In this document: positions 35,293 through 43,134 of the stretch, one piece after another
Layout: each line of letters begins with the position of its first letter
How positions within the stretch are numbered: position 1 is the stretch's first letter
Source of the DNA: Pseudomonadales bacterium
GTDB lineage: Bacteria; Pseudomonadota; Gammaproteobacteria; Pseudomonadales; Azotimanducaceae
Direction: 5' to 3'
NCBI GenBank assembly: GCA_017642855.1
Contig: JAEPOO010000001.1
Coordinates: 1,273,072 to 1,337,071 of the forward strand
DNA: 64,000 bases
Position numbers and translations under genes: made by a program
The notes under the pieces: model-generated
Seen by the model: the letters and a program-made list of their open reading frames with translations, nothing else
What the model was told of the DNA's origin: nothing
Databases searched by the model: none

Positions 35293-36468
35293 ATGACTGA
35301 CGTGAACATCGCAGGCAGCGCCGTCACCGAAGTCGATATGGAAGAATCCGGTATCGACCTGCAACACCAAATGCTGGTCGAGTCACTGATGTTCCTTTAT
35401 CGCTCAATGCCAACTTCCGCGCTCGGACACGTTCTCGCGGGTGTGTTTGTCGCCTACGCTTTGTGGGACGTCATCGACAGCATAACGCTGTTATCCTGGC
35501 TTGGAGTGCTCGCGGTTGTCGCAGGTTTCCGGCTTTTTTCAACCATGTGGGTTGAACGAAGGCTACATGAAGCAACCGTCGTTCAGATTGAGCAGTGGGC
35601 GACCTTCCTGCTGTTCTGCGCGTTTCTGCAAACCGCCACCTGGGGCGCATCGGTATTTCTGATCTGGCCGCAAGATCTTGCACATCGTGCAGTTCTGGTC
35701 GTGATTCTTGCGGGCGTTATCGCCACTGGCGGGATTATCTTGGCGCTGCACAGAAGATCTTTTGCCATTTATTGTCTGCCCATAGCCATACCGGCTGTCA
35801 CACAGTTATTCATGAGCGGCGGCAAGCTCGAGATCATCCTCGGAGTGCTGATCGTTTTTTATTCCGGGATACTTTTCGCATCAGTGAACCGCTTGACCAG
35901 CATGTTTAGGGAGGGATTGCGTGTGCGGCTTCTGACGCAGACAGAATCCAGGACCGATGCGATGACTGCCCTATCGAACCGAAGGGGTTTCGATGAAAGT
36001 CTGCACGATATCTGGCAACAGGCTATTCGAACCAACCAATCCATTGGGTTGCTGATTATCGATGTAGATCACTTCAAGATGTACAACGACTATTACGGGC
36101 ACCCACAAGGCGACATCGCCCTTAGAAAAGTGGGCGAACTGTTATCGAAGATCGCTTCTCGATCGACGGACCTTTGTGCTCGCATCGGCGGAGAAGAGTT
36201 TGCCGTGTTGATGCCTGCAACCGATCTCGAAGGTAGTCGCCAGGTGGCGGAAGCCATCCAGACTGAGCTGACCAAAGCGCGCATCCCACACAGGAACAGC
36301 GAACGAGGTTTTCTTACCGTGAGTGTCGGCCTCAACGTCACGACGCCGGCCCGGCAGAGTTCGGCAGATCTTTTTATGATGGAAACTGACCAGGCGTTGT
36401 ACGAGGCGAAAGAGTCGGGCCGAAATCAAATCAGTCTCGCCCGTTCTGTGACGGCACCCTTATCTTAA
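35293..36468 (+). CDS. Diguanylate cyclase with membrane-embedded sensor
   Basis: Makes c-di-GMP from GTP. Of 391 residues, about 45-205 form six hydrophobic helices (for example ITLLSWLGVLAVVAGFRLF and AVLVVILAGVIATGGIILAL), a MASE-like sensor, and 220-385 a GGDEF domain: DAMTALSNRRGFDE, IIDVDHFKMYNDYYGHPQGD and the active loop RIGGEEF. GGEEF is an active variant. The inhibitory RxxD site is not obvious. PilZ protein at 8.4 kb is a possible receptor. Confidence 0.92.
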   Translation: MTDVNIAGSAVTEVDMEESGIDLQHQMLVESLMFLYRSMPTSALGHVLAGVFVAYALWDVIDSITLLSWLGVLAVVAGFRLFSTMWVERRLHEATVVQIEQWATFLLFCAFLQTATWGASVFLIWPQDLAHRAVLVVILAGVIATGGIILALHRRSFAIYCLPIAIPAVTQLFMSGGKLEIILGVLIVFYSGILFASVNRLTSMFREGLRVRLLTQTESRTDAMTALSNRRGFDESLHDIWQQAIRTNQSIGLLIIDVDHFKMYNDYYGHPQGDIALRKVGELLSKIASRSTDLCARIGGEEFAVLMPATDLEGSRQVAEAIQTELTKARIPHRNSERGFLTVSVGLNVTTPARQSSADLFMMETDQALYEAKESGRNQISLARSVTAPLS

Positions 36469-36510
36469 CCGACCGAGGATCAGCGTTTCCTAGGTGGAGA
36501 CAGCCCGGAC

Positions 36511-36534
36511 CTCATCTCGACTGGAGGTGGGGAG
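36511..36534 (+). repeat. Degenerate copy of dispersed CATCTCGAC repeat
   Basis: CTCATCTCGACTGGAGGTGG and the next bases match the left end of the repeat near selC (37053) and that at 58047, with a diverged right end. It lies between convergent genes. Confidence 0.4.
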
Positions 36535-36543
36535 CGCTGACAG

Positions 36544-36963
36544 CTACTCAAGCTGATCAAGCCGCTTCTTGACCCGATCCCGAACATCATCAATATCCGC
36601 CACCAGAGCGTCGACCACGCCCCGGTTTTCATGCACCGTCACCCAATTTCCCGCCCAGTTACTCTTCAGTTCATTCGCTGAACTCGTGACCTCGGGGCCA
36701 ATCAGCATCGCAAGATCATTTACCAGGCCAATCTTGACCCAACCAAGCCTGGGACTACCCTCAACCGGGTTTTGATCGTAATAATTCGCATAAATAACCT
36801 GTTCGAATTCTGCGAGTTCAGTGAGCACCTGAAAAGCCGCATCCCTCACAATGTTATTTTCCTCCGATTGCTCCAGGCGCCAGGCGTTGTAGCTGAACCC
36901 TGCCAGCGCAAACACCAGACTGATGATCGCCGTGAGCGACGGTGCCCTGCTGATGATCGACAT
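36544..36963 (-). CDS. Single-pass membrane protein, hypothetical
   Basis: A 139-residue protein with one N-terminal helix (TAIISLVFALAGFSYNAW) and a mainly helical, acidic soluble domain (VRDAAFQVLTELAEFEQVIY; VVDALVADIDDVRDRVKKRLDQ at the end). I do not recognise the family. AGGAGG-like sequence precedes the ATG (GGAGG on the minus strand near 36967-36972). It stands alone between the diguanylate cyclase gene and selC. Confidence 0.6.
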   Translation of the reverse strand: MSIISRAPSLTAIISLVFALAGFSYNAWRLEQSEENNIVRDAAFQVLTELAEFEQVIYANYYDQNPVEGSPRLGWVKIGLVNDLAMLIGPEVTSSANELKSNWAGNWVTVHENRGVVDALVADIDDVRDRVKKRLDQLE

Positions 36964-37016
36964 GAACTCCTCCTATTGCCTAGAAGCACTTAAACGGAAT
37001 TTGTTACAAACTCCCA

Positions 37017-37101
37017 CCTCATCTCGACTGAAGCCGCAGCTTTACTAAACCACCCTCATCTCGACCGAAGCCGCCGCAGGCGGCGTAACGGAGGGATCTC
37101 A
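37017..37101. repeat. Tandem pair of dispersed CATCTCGAC repeat, upstream of selC
   Basis: Copy one is 37017-37040 (CCTCATCTCGACTGAAGCCG), copy two 37053-37101, which begins CCCTCATCTCGACCGAAG, holds an internal hairpin GCCGCC-GCA-GGCGGC and ends GGAGGGATCTC. A reverse copy is at 58047-58080. These are short non-coding repeats typical of intergenic mobile or REP-like sequences; mechanism unknown. Confidence 0.55.
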
Positions 37102-37110
37102 TGATATAGT
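37102..37110 (+). promoter_or_regulatory. Extended -10 promoter of selC
   Basis: TGATATAGT (TG plus TATAGT at 37105-37110) lies 7 nt before the mature tRNA 5' end. Transcription could start at the tRNA's first base. It directly follows the dispersed repeat. Confidence 0.45.
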
Positions 37111-37117
37111 CCGCCAC

Positions 37118-37211
37118 GGAAGAGCACGCGGGCTGGTGTCCGTCGCGGCCTTCAAAGCCGTTGAGCTGCTGTTGAAGTGGCTGGTGGGTTCGATTCCTAC
37201 CTCTTCCGCCA
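37118..37211 (+). tRNA. selC: tRNA-Sec (anticodon TCA), 94 nt with encoded CCA
   Basis: Selenocysteine tRNA. The acceptor stem is GGAAGAG/CTCTTCC (7 pairs), D-stem 6 pairs (128-133 with 138-143) with a 4-base loop TGGT, anticodon stem 145-149/157-161 with loop CTTCAAA (TCA at 152-154), a long variable arm AGCTGC/GTGGCT with a 7-base loop, and T-arm GTGGG-TTCGATT-CCTAC. Discriminator is G208, then CCA. The extra arm, 6-bp D-stem and UCA anticodon identify tRNA-Sec. The usual bacterial acceptor stem has 8 pairs; here the eighth would be C125 against C200, which is already in the T-stem, so the stack is 7+5. Confidence 0.96.
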
Positions 37212-37212
37212 A

Positions 37213-38745
37213 CTATTGCACCTGACGCAAATACTCATCCAGTGTCCTGACACCCCAACCGGAAAAACCTTTCGGCATCGTTGGACGCCCTTTGTCCAGC
37301 TTATCGACACTCGCAATATCGAGATGCGCCCACACCTGATCTTCTTCCACAAAAGATCCGATGAAAGCTGCTCCGGTACTTGCACCGGGACTACCGGTAT
37401 CGCTGTTCTTGATGTCCGCGAAATCTGATTTCAGCTGCTTGAAATGATGGTCGTCCAGCGGAAGTTGCCATAGCCCCTCGTTGGCAGTGCGTGAAGCCTG
37501 AATAAGCTGGTCTACCAGATGCTGATGCCGCCCGAACACACCAGCGTAATCATCACCCAGAGCGCGCCCTACTGAGCCCGTTAGTGTCGCTACATCGATC
37601 AACACGCTCGGCTCATAGTTGACCTGTGCATAGTGCACGGCATCTGACAATACGAGCCTGCCTTCAGCATCAGTAGACAGGATTTCGATCGTTTTGCCCG
37701 ACATAGTTCTCTGTATATCTCCGGGTCGGTTCGCATTTCTTGAGGGCATGTTTTCCGCAAGTGCCGCCAGGGCAACGATGTTCATCTTTGCCTCCCTCGC
37801 TGCCGCCGCATAGAGGGTGCCGATGACAACAGCAGCACCACCCAGATCACCCTTCATCGCCCACATGCCTTTGTTCTGTTTGATGGAAATTCCTCCAGTA
37901 TCGAACGTAATGCCCTTACCGACCAGAACAACAGGCGCCTCCTCACCACCGCCCATGTACTCGATGATCAATAGTCTTGGCGGTCTTACCGAGCCTTTGC
38001 CGACACCATAGTGAGCTTCCATATTGAGACGCTGAAGATCCTTTTCGTCGAGCACTTTGATTTTCACGTCAACCTCGTCGAGCAGGACTTCTGCCCGATC
38101 AATGAATGATTCCGGAAAGATGACGTTCCCCGGTTCAGACGGCATATCCCTCGCGAAATAAACGCCCCTGGCGAGATGATCAAGGTCCGAAGCAAATACT
38201 GAGGCAGATTCATCATTCGAAAGGATCACTATCTCGGGCCGTTCAGCGGGATCCGCCTTATCTTCTTGGTAACGGTCAAACCGATAGCTACCTAACCGGA
38301 AGCCAAATGCCACTCGTGCAGCATTCGCATCACTTGTGGCACCGTCAGGATTCCAGAGCACCTGGACATTGCCGCCTTTCACTTTCCCCAGGAGTCCACC
38401 GACGGTGCCTCCGAAGTTCTCCGCAACGGTTCTGTCAATGGCTTTGTCACCGAGGCCAATCAGGTCAACTCGGTCATAAGGCGCGATGCCAAACAGCGTT
38501 AATGTTTTATCGACTTTACCCGTGAACTCAGCTTCAGCGACAGCCGCGGCAAGCGCGCCGGATGTCTTGACGTCAACTTCTGCGGCAACACCGGTCAACT
38601 CTGTTCCCTCGATAACAGGGACCACCACCCTGCCAGAATCAGGAATCCGGAAATCTTTAAAGCTGATCACTTGTTCCGCATGACTCGCCGCGCAAAGTGT
38701 TGTCAGAATCGTCAATAAGAATAGGAACTTAAGCTTCAAAACCAA
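37213..38745 (-). CDS. Exported leucyl aminopeptidase, M17 family
   Basis: Di-zinc aminopeptidase of 510 residues. Catalytic-domain motifs: VGKGITFDTGGISIKQNKGMW (metal Lys and Asp), MKGDLGGAAVV and LSTDAEGRLVLSDAVHYA (Asp/Glu ligands and Arg). The N-terminal domain is typical of PepA (about 30-180). Unlike cytosolic PepA, it begins with a signal peptide (LKFLFLLTILTTLCAASHA), so it probably acts in the periplasm. Its stop codon is only 1 base past the selC CCA, so transcripts from both sides must meet there. Confidence 0.9.
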   Translation of the reverse strand: MVLKLKFLFLLTILTTLCAASHAEQVISFKDFRIPDSGRVVVPVIEGTELTGVAAEVDVKTSGALAAAVAEAEFTGKVDKTLTLFGIAPYDRVDLIGLGDKAIDRTVAENFGGTVGGLLGKVKGGNVQVLWNPDGATSDANAARVAFGFRLGSYRFDRYQEDKADPAERPEIVILSNDESASVFASDLDHLARGVYFARDMPSEPGNVIFPESFIDRAEVLLDEVDVKIKVLDEKDLQRLNMEAHYGVGKGSVRPPRLLIIEYMGGGEEAPVVLVGKGITFDTGGISIKQNKGMWAMKGDLGGAAVVIGTLYAAAAREAKMNIVALAALAENMPSRNANRPGDIQRTMSGKTIEILSTDAEGRLVLSDAVHYAQVNYEPSVLIDVATLTGSVGRALGDDYAGVFGRHQHLVDQLIQASRTANEGLWQLPLDDHHFKQLKSDFADIKNSDTGSPGASTGAAFIGSFVEEDQVWAHLDIASVDKLDKGRPTMPKGFSGWGVRTLDEYLRQVQ

Positions 38746-39733
38746 ACCTCTCAGTTGTCACAGTTGCTTGGGCCATCTCCGAATATCTAGGTCCGGAAAT
38801 CACATCAGGAGAGAACGCCTCATTTAACGCTGCCAGCATGTCGTCGGGCATTTCGATGCTCGCAGCGTTGAAGTTGTCCTCCAGATGCTGGAGGTTCGTG
38901 GTCCCTGGAATCGGCACGCAGTCCTTGTCCATCGCCAGCGTCCAAGCCAGGGCTAATTGCGCCACAGTGCAGCCTAATTCAGATGAGTATTGCTTCGCAG
39001 TTTCCAGTAATGCGAGATTGGCGGAGAAGTGTGGATCTGTAAATCTGGGAAAAGTTCGACGCAGGTCACTCTCGTGATAAGCCTCTGGATCCAGGGGTTC
39101 ATCGGCCAGATAGCCACGCCCTACCGGAGAAAACGGAACGAAAGTCACGCCGAGCTCCCGGCAGGCCTCCAGCACGGCAATCTCTGGATTTCTCGTCATC
39201 AGAGAGTATTCCGATTGCATGGCTGCAATCGGGTGCACCGCATGTGCCTTACGCAGCGTTTCCGCCGACATTTCGGATAGACCAATCATACGGATCTTTC
39301 CTGCCTCAACCATTTCTGAGAGGGCACCCACAGAATCTTCAATGGGGACGTTCGGATCTGGACGATGCATGTAATAGAGATCGATAACATCGGTCTGCAG
39401 TCGTTCCAGACTGGCATTACAGGCCGCCTTGATCGTTTCCGGTCTGCCGTCAAGAAAGCGTTTACCGTCCTTAAACCCCATGACACATTTGCTGGCCAGA
39501 GTGAATTCACTACGTCTCTTTGAAATGGCCTCGCCAATGAGCTTTTCGTTATTGCCCATGCCGTAGATCGTCGCGGTGTCAAAAAAGTCATAACCGAGGT
39601 CCAGCGCTCGCTGCAGAAAAGTCACGGCGTCGCCGCGGTCCTGCGCCGGGCCGTAGGCATGGCTGAGGTTCATGCAACCCAATCCCACAGGGTGCACGTC
39701 AGATAAACCGATCTTTCGTTTTGCTACCGTCAT
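38729..39733 (-). CDS. Aldo/keto reductase
   Basis: NADPH-dependent TIM-barrel reductase of 334 residues. Tetrad residues: Asp in FFDTATIYG (with Tyr of the same motif), Lys in LASKCV and His in LYYMHRPDP. Cofactor region VPIPGTTNLQHLEDNFNA near 270-287. Related to AKR11/13-type yeast-like reductases. Its 3' end overlaps the start of the aminopeptidase gene by 17 bases. Substrate unknown. Confidence 0.9.
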   Translation of the reverse strand: MTVAKRKIGLSDVHPVGLGCMNLSHAYGPAQDRGDAVTFLQRALDLGYDFFDTATIYGMGNNEKLIGEAISKRRSEFTLASKCVMGFKDGKRFLDGRPETIKAACNASLERLQTDVIDLYYMHRPDPNVPIEDSVGALSEMVEAGKIRMIGLSEMSAETLRKAHAVHPIAAMQSEYSLMTRNPEIAVLEACRELGVTFVPFSPVGRGYLADEPLDPEAYHESDLRRTFPRFTDPHFSANLALLETAKQYSSELGCTVAQLALAWTLAMDKDCVPIPGTTNLQHLEDNFNAASIEMPDDMLAALNEAFSPDVISGPRYSEMAQATVTTERFGFEA

Positions 39734-39738
39734 ATAAT
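39733..39738 (+). promoter_or_regulatory. Consensus -10 box before the ABM-domain gene
   Basis: TATAAT overlaps the start codon of the divergent aldo/keto reductase gene. No strong -35 is seen. AAAGGAG (about 39755-39760) follows in the leader. Confidence 0.45.
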
Positions 39739-39768
39739 CTAACCTTGATGCGCTAAAGGAGTATCGAA

Positions 39769-40056
39769 ATGATTGGTCAGATTATTCGCCTAAAAATTCA
39801 GGAAGGCAAAGAAGACGCGTTCGAGTCCCTGGTGGCTCAGCTGGCTAAGGATGTGGCGGCAAACGAACCGGGATCCATCTATGACATTCGTCGCATCAAG
39901 GGTGAACCCCTTACCTACTTCTATTTTATCTCCTTCCCGGATCACGCGGCTTATACCCGCTATATGGCAGCAGACTACCATCAGCAGATGTCTCCGAAAG
40001 CGGTCGCCATGCTCGACGGCGAGCCCGTCTTCGAAGATCTGGAGACTTTCTGTTGA
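39769..40056 (+). CDS. ABM-domain (antibiotic biosynthesis monooxygenase-like) protein
   Basis: A 95-residue ferredoxin-like dimeric alpha-beta barrel protein: MIGQIIRLKIQEGKEDAFES, PGSIYDIRRIKGEPLTYFYF and FPDHAAYTRYMAADYHQQM are standard strands and helix of the ABM family. Members include quinol monooxygenases such as YgiN. AAAGGAG lies upstream at good spacing. Convergent with and directly adjacent to the SOUL gene. Confidence 0.82.
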   Translation: MIGQIIRLKIQEGKEDAFESLVAQLAKDVAANEPGSIYDIRRIKGEPLTYFYFISFPDHAAYTRYMAADYHQQMSPKAVAMLDGEPVFEDLETFC

Positions 40057-40623
40057 TCAGTTCAGGCTGACGGGCAGCATCACTTCGTTAGTCCGCCACC
40101 AGGCCGGTTTGAAGGGCGGATCATAACGTGCCCAAATCGGCTCCCCGGCGATACGCCATTTACCGGTTGCTTCCAATTGACCCGCAAGCGCGTTCAAGTG
40201 CTTGTGATACTTGTCCATGCTCCAGCCGCCTTTGTAACGAATAACAGCCACTGTCATGGCACTGGATTCAATTTCAACTCGGTCGTTTACCGGGGACGGT
40301 GCCTCTTCCATGCTGTGGGTCAGAAAAAAAGATACCTTTTGACCCTCTTCGGCGATCCTTGTCTGAAACACCGGCGCAGTCATGGCAATTTTTTCATCGG
40401 ATTGATTGTTGCCGAAAATGTAATCCGCCAGTAGCCGGAAACCCTGGTTTCCTGCCGACTTCATGTCGGCGTCAACCGATACAGAAGCAACGGTGAACGC
40501 CGGATATTCGCGCACCTCCATCTGATCACCGATACTTTCGATAACGGCATAGTCGGGCTCATCCAATGCCATAACACCGTTAGCCAGAATGCCGATCAGT
40601 ATCGTTAAAGATAACCTGATCAT
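40057..40623 (-). CDS. SOUL haem-binding family protein, exported
   Basis: A 188-residue SOUL/HBP protein. Residues 1-19 are a signal peptide (LTILIGILANGVMA). The domain follows: DYAVIESIGDQMEVREYPAF, GFRLLADYIFGNNQSDEKIAMTAPVFQ, and a C-terminal WARYDPPFKPAWWRTNEVMLPV, which are classic for the family. Haem binding is typical of relatives but is not shown here. Its start overlaps the stop of the small DUF6435 gene by 4 bases. Confidence 0.9.
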   Translation of the reverse strand: MIRLSLTILIGILANGVMALDEPDYAVIESIGDQMEVREYPAFTVASVSVDADMKSAGNQGFRLLADYIFGNNQSDEKIAMTAPVFQTRIAEEGQKVSFFLTHSMEEAPSPVNDRVEIESSAMTVAVIRYKGGWSMDKYHKHLNALAGQLEATGKWRIAGEPIWARYDPPFKPAWWRTNEVMLPVSLN

Positions 40624-40802
40624 GATGCGTTTGACTCGAGTTTGAGGGCTTCCATCTGAGCACGTATTTCCTCCGCCTCGGCTGTGAGGAAGGAATATTC
40701 GCGGATTTTTCCGTTACGCTGCATGTGCATGGCTTCCTCCAGTTTCGCTTCGTACCGTTTCTGCAGTTTCTTGGTTGGATCTTTTTTGAACAAGCCGAAC
40801 AT
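40620..40802 (-). CDS. DUF6435-like small protein
   Basis: Sixty residues from the ATG at 40802: MFGLFKKDPTKKLQKRYEAK then a charged helix to EIRAQMEALKLES. The pattern FGLFKKDPxKKLxKxY is that of the small DUF6435 family, function unknown. An upstream start at 40850 would add an unrelated stretch. Overlaps the SOUL gene by 4 bases. Confidence 0.72.
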   Translation of the reverse strand: MFGLFKKDPTKKLQKRYEAKLEEAMHMQRNGKIREYSFLTAEAEEIRAQMEALKLESNAS

Positions 40803-40868
40803 GCGATTCCTGCCGTATTGGTGTGTATAGAAAAAGCATACGTCACGCAATACATCTTGGATTAACCC

Positions 40869-41321
40869 TCAGTTTGCGTCATCCATACGCCCGCCATAGT
40901 CCCAGGAGGTCACCCAGGTCGGGGTAAGGACAAATCCAAGCTCATCGTCCACGCGGCTCAGAAGCCACTTCGCAAGGGATCGGTTAGTATCCCCGAGATA
41001 ACGATCAATGAGATGTCGAAGCGTTGAATGGACATCGTCCTGATTGGAAGAAACCTCGGCTTTACCCCGAACGCCCTGATAGGGAGGGTCGTTCGGTGCG
41101 ATTTCGAAGGCACACCGCCCACGCGCCTGCAACAGCTTCGCCAACTTGCTGGTTTTGTGACTGACAATACACAGAGTGCCATCACGATACTGATACCATA
41201 CGGAACAGATCAGCGGGTAGTCGCCGTCATCCACGGCAATACGGATGGGTATGCGGGACGACTTTAGAAACGTTTCGACCTGACGCTGATCCCAATCGCT
41301 TTTCGTGCTCAGATTCTTCAT
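40869..41321 (-). CDS. FMN-binding split-barrel (pyridoxamine 5'-phosphate oxidase-like) protein
   Basis: About 150 residues: VETFLKSSRIPIRIAVDD, YPLICSVWYQYRDGTLCIVSHKTSKLAKLL and CAFEIAPNDPPYQGVRGKAEV are the barrel strands of the PNPOx-like superfamily. Members bind FMN, F420 or haem. The ATG at 41321 is chosen; 41339 would add MLHTLI. One of four such proteins in this window. Confidence 0.78.
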   Translation of the reverse strand: MKNLSTKSDWDQRQVETFLKSSRIPIRIAVDDGDYPLICSVWYQYRDGTLCIVSHKTSKLAKLLQARGRCAFEIAPNDPPYQGVRGKAEVSSNQDDVHSTLRHLIDRYLGDTNRSLAKWLLSRVDDELGFVLTPTWVTSWDYGGRMDDAN

Positions 41322-41365
41322 GATTAAAGTGTGTAACAAAGCCGGATCAGATGCATCTACCGATT

Positions 41366-41836
41366 ATGAAAAGACTACTTTTGTTCCTGATTACCCACGC
41401 GAGCGCACTCATCATTGGCTTTGCCGCCGGGGTGTTTGCTTTACCGATTCTTATTGCGCCGCCCCCACCGGCTACCGCAGTGCTGATGGAAAACGCTGAA
41501 GCCCGCCAATACGCGGCCGCCTTCAGCCGTGATCGGACAGACAGCGATTTCCTCCACTGGGGTGAAGGCGAGGTTTCCATTAGCAGCACTGCCGTCACCT
41601 TCATGGGTGAGCTGGCACCAGGTCCTGACTACAAACTCTATTTCTCGCCAGAATTTGTTGAGACAGAAGCGGACTTTAATGCGCTTAAGTCTCAAATGGT
41701 GCAGGTCGGTCCGGTAACGACCTTCACAAACTTTGCGCTGGCGATTCCTGAAGGCATTGACCCTAACCACTATCGTGCGGTGATCGTCTGGTGCGAAACC
41801 TTTGGTGAGTTCATTACCTCGGCAACTTACCAATAG
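41366..41836 (+). CDS. DM13-domain membrane-anchored protein
   Basis: About 156 residues. An N-terminal helix (LLLFLITHASALIIGFAAGVF) is followed by a proline stretch and a DM13 domain: FLHWGEGEVSIS, GPDYKLYFSPEFV and YRAVIVWCETFGEFITSATY, with the conserved cysteine in WCE. DM13 domains have been proposed to take part in redox or electron transfer. The ATG at 41366 is preferred to 41351. Divergent from the FMN split-barrel gene. Confidence 0.82.
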   Translation: MKRLLLFLITHASALIIGFAAGVFALPILIAPPPPATAVLMENAEARQYAAAFSRDRTDSDFLHWGEGEVSISSTAVTFMGELAPGPDYKLYFSPEFVETEADFNALKSQMVQVGPVTTFTNFALAIPEGIDPNHYRAVIVWCETFGEFITSATYQ

Positions 41837-41839
41837 GCT

Positions 41840-42307
41840 TCAGGCAAGCCGTTTCCAGTATTGCCAGGGGAATTCATTATCGTTGGCTGCAAGTGGTTGC
41901 ATCCGATGGTGTTCGAAGAAGTTGCGGGACACTCGTTGGGCCTTAATAAGGAGGCCACGCGTTTTTAGCGCGCGGGCGTCCGAAAAGACGGCCTCCATGA
42001 GTGCTTCACCCACACCCTGCCCCTGAATCAGCGGCAACACATAGAGCCCGTGGAACAGACCGCCCTGGCCATTCGGTAGCGATTGCGCCGGGGCAGCATC
42101 CCAGGCCGCCACGCCGATGACCTCGTCTTTAAAGGTCGCCACCAGCGTTTCAAAGAAATCGAGATCGGTCTCTGTGTACCTGAGAACCGGCACCGCAAGT
42201 CGTTTCACTCGATTGGGCAAAGGCCAGTTCAGTACGGCGGATTCGATCACGAGGTTGATCTTATCCAGATCGGAGGGCGTTGCGCTTCTGATGGTGAGAT
42301 TTTTCAT
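41840..42307 (-). CDS. GNAT-family N-acetyltransferase
   Basis: A 155-residue GNAT: LTIRSATPSDLDKINLVIES, EVIGVAAWDAAP, then LYVLPLIQGQGVGEALMEAVF (acetyl-CoA motif A, Q-x-x-G-x-G) and KAQRVSRNFFEHHRMQPL. Substrate unknown. Convergent with the DM13 gene, 3 bases apart. Confidence 0.88.
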   Translation of the reverse strand: MKNLTIRSATPSDLDKINLVIESAVLNWPLPNRVKRLAVPVLRYTETDLDFFETLVATFKDEVIGVAAWDAAPAQSLPNGQGGLFHGLYVLPLIQGQGVGEALMEAVFSDARALKTRGLLIKAQRVSRNFFEHHRMQPLAANDNEFPWQYWKRLA

Positions 42308-42370
42308 GCTGATATATACGCCGGGTCCGGCAAAAAGGACCAGCCACCGTCATTCTGCGTATCACTTATT

Positions 42371-42787
42371 ATGACAAAAGACATTCTGTACTACGACGGC
42401 GCCTGCCCCCTTTGTCGCACCGAAATCTCCCAGCTCGAGAAAACCTCAGATGCCCACATCGAGTTCAAAGATGTGCACTCGTTGACATTGGACAAAGCCG
42501 AGGCGGAAAGCCGACTGAAGATTCTTCATCTTGAAACGCGTTCCGGTGAGATTTTGACGGGCTTGGATGCCAACGTAGCGGCCTGGCAGCATACCCGATG
42601 GGGGTTCCTCTTCAGACCGCTTCGATGGCCGGTCATCCGGCACGTTGCCGATGTGGTTTACGACTATTGGGCCGTTAGACGATTCGAACGCCTTTATCCG
42701 GACGGCTATCGACCGTTCGACAGCAACCAGGCCAGCACGTGTAATCCAACGACCACCGCGGTCACGACTGAACGCATCGTGCGATAG
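42371..42787 (+). CDS. DCC-family thiol-disulfide oxidoreductase-like protein (DUF393)
   Basis: About 138 residues from the ATG at 42371. The N-terminus has ILYYDGACPLCRTEISQL, the DxxCxxC motif that gives the DCC family its name; DANVAAWQHTRWGFLFRPLRWP and a basic YDYWAVRRFERLY follow. The longer frame from 42083 runs antisense to the GNAT gene and is rejected. The last 27 codons overlap the convergent DUF3429 gene. Confidence 0.85.
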   Translation: MTKDILYYDGACPLCRTEISQLEKTSDAHIEFKDVHSLTLDKAEAESRLKILHLETRSGEILTGLDANVAAWQHTRWGFLFRPLRWPVIRHVADVVYDYWAVRRFERLYPDGYRPFDSNQASTCNPTTTAVTTERIVR

Positions 42788-43134
42788 TACGCCGGCTGCG
42801 CTTCAAATACCGCCGCCCTGCGCTCACACACCGCCTGAACGATATACAAGCCTGCGAGCCCCAGCAGCGTGCGCTCATCAGACCAGAGCACGAGGCCAAG
42901 CGCCAACAGCACCACGACGTTGCTGAACATGACAATCGGCAGGCGCTGGTTTTCGCTGGGTCCAGCAGACACCAAGGCCGTCGCCCACCAGCTGCCTGCA
43001 AGAAAAGACAAAATCGCCAGCGAATAGGTTGAAAATACACGAAGAGACAATGCGGGGTCCGGGAGCCATAACGCGAGGAAAAAAGGCACGATCCCCAAAG
43101 CACCTAGCGCCGTTACCAGCGTTTTACGTGTCAT
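42706..43134 (-). CDS. DUF3429 membrane protein
   Basis: About 142 residues and four to five hydrophobic helices (ALGALGIVPFFLALWLPDP, YSLAILSFLAGSWW, IVMFSNVVVLLALGLVLW, TAVVVGLHVLAWLL). SFLAGSWWATAL is a family hallmark. Function unknown. The ATG at 43134 overlaps the endonuclease VIII stop codon (TGATG), so the two are translationally coupled; its 3' end overlaps the DCC gene. Confidence 0.82.
   Translation of the reverse strand: MTRKTLVTALGALGIVPFFLALWLPDPALSLRVFSTYSLAILSFLAGSWWATALVSAGPSENQRLPIVMFSNVVVLLALGLVLWSDERTLLGLAGLYIVQAVCERRAAVFEAQPAYYRTMRSVVTAVVVGLHVLAWLLSNGR

Noticed and set aside
42083..42370. N-terminal extension of the DCC-family protein
   Set aside because: Runs antisense to the GNAT gene; the DCC family starts at the ATG at 42371.
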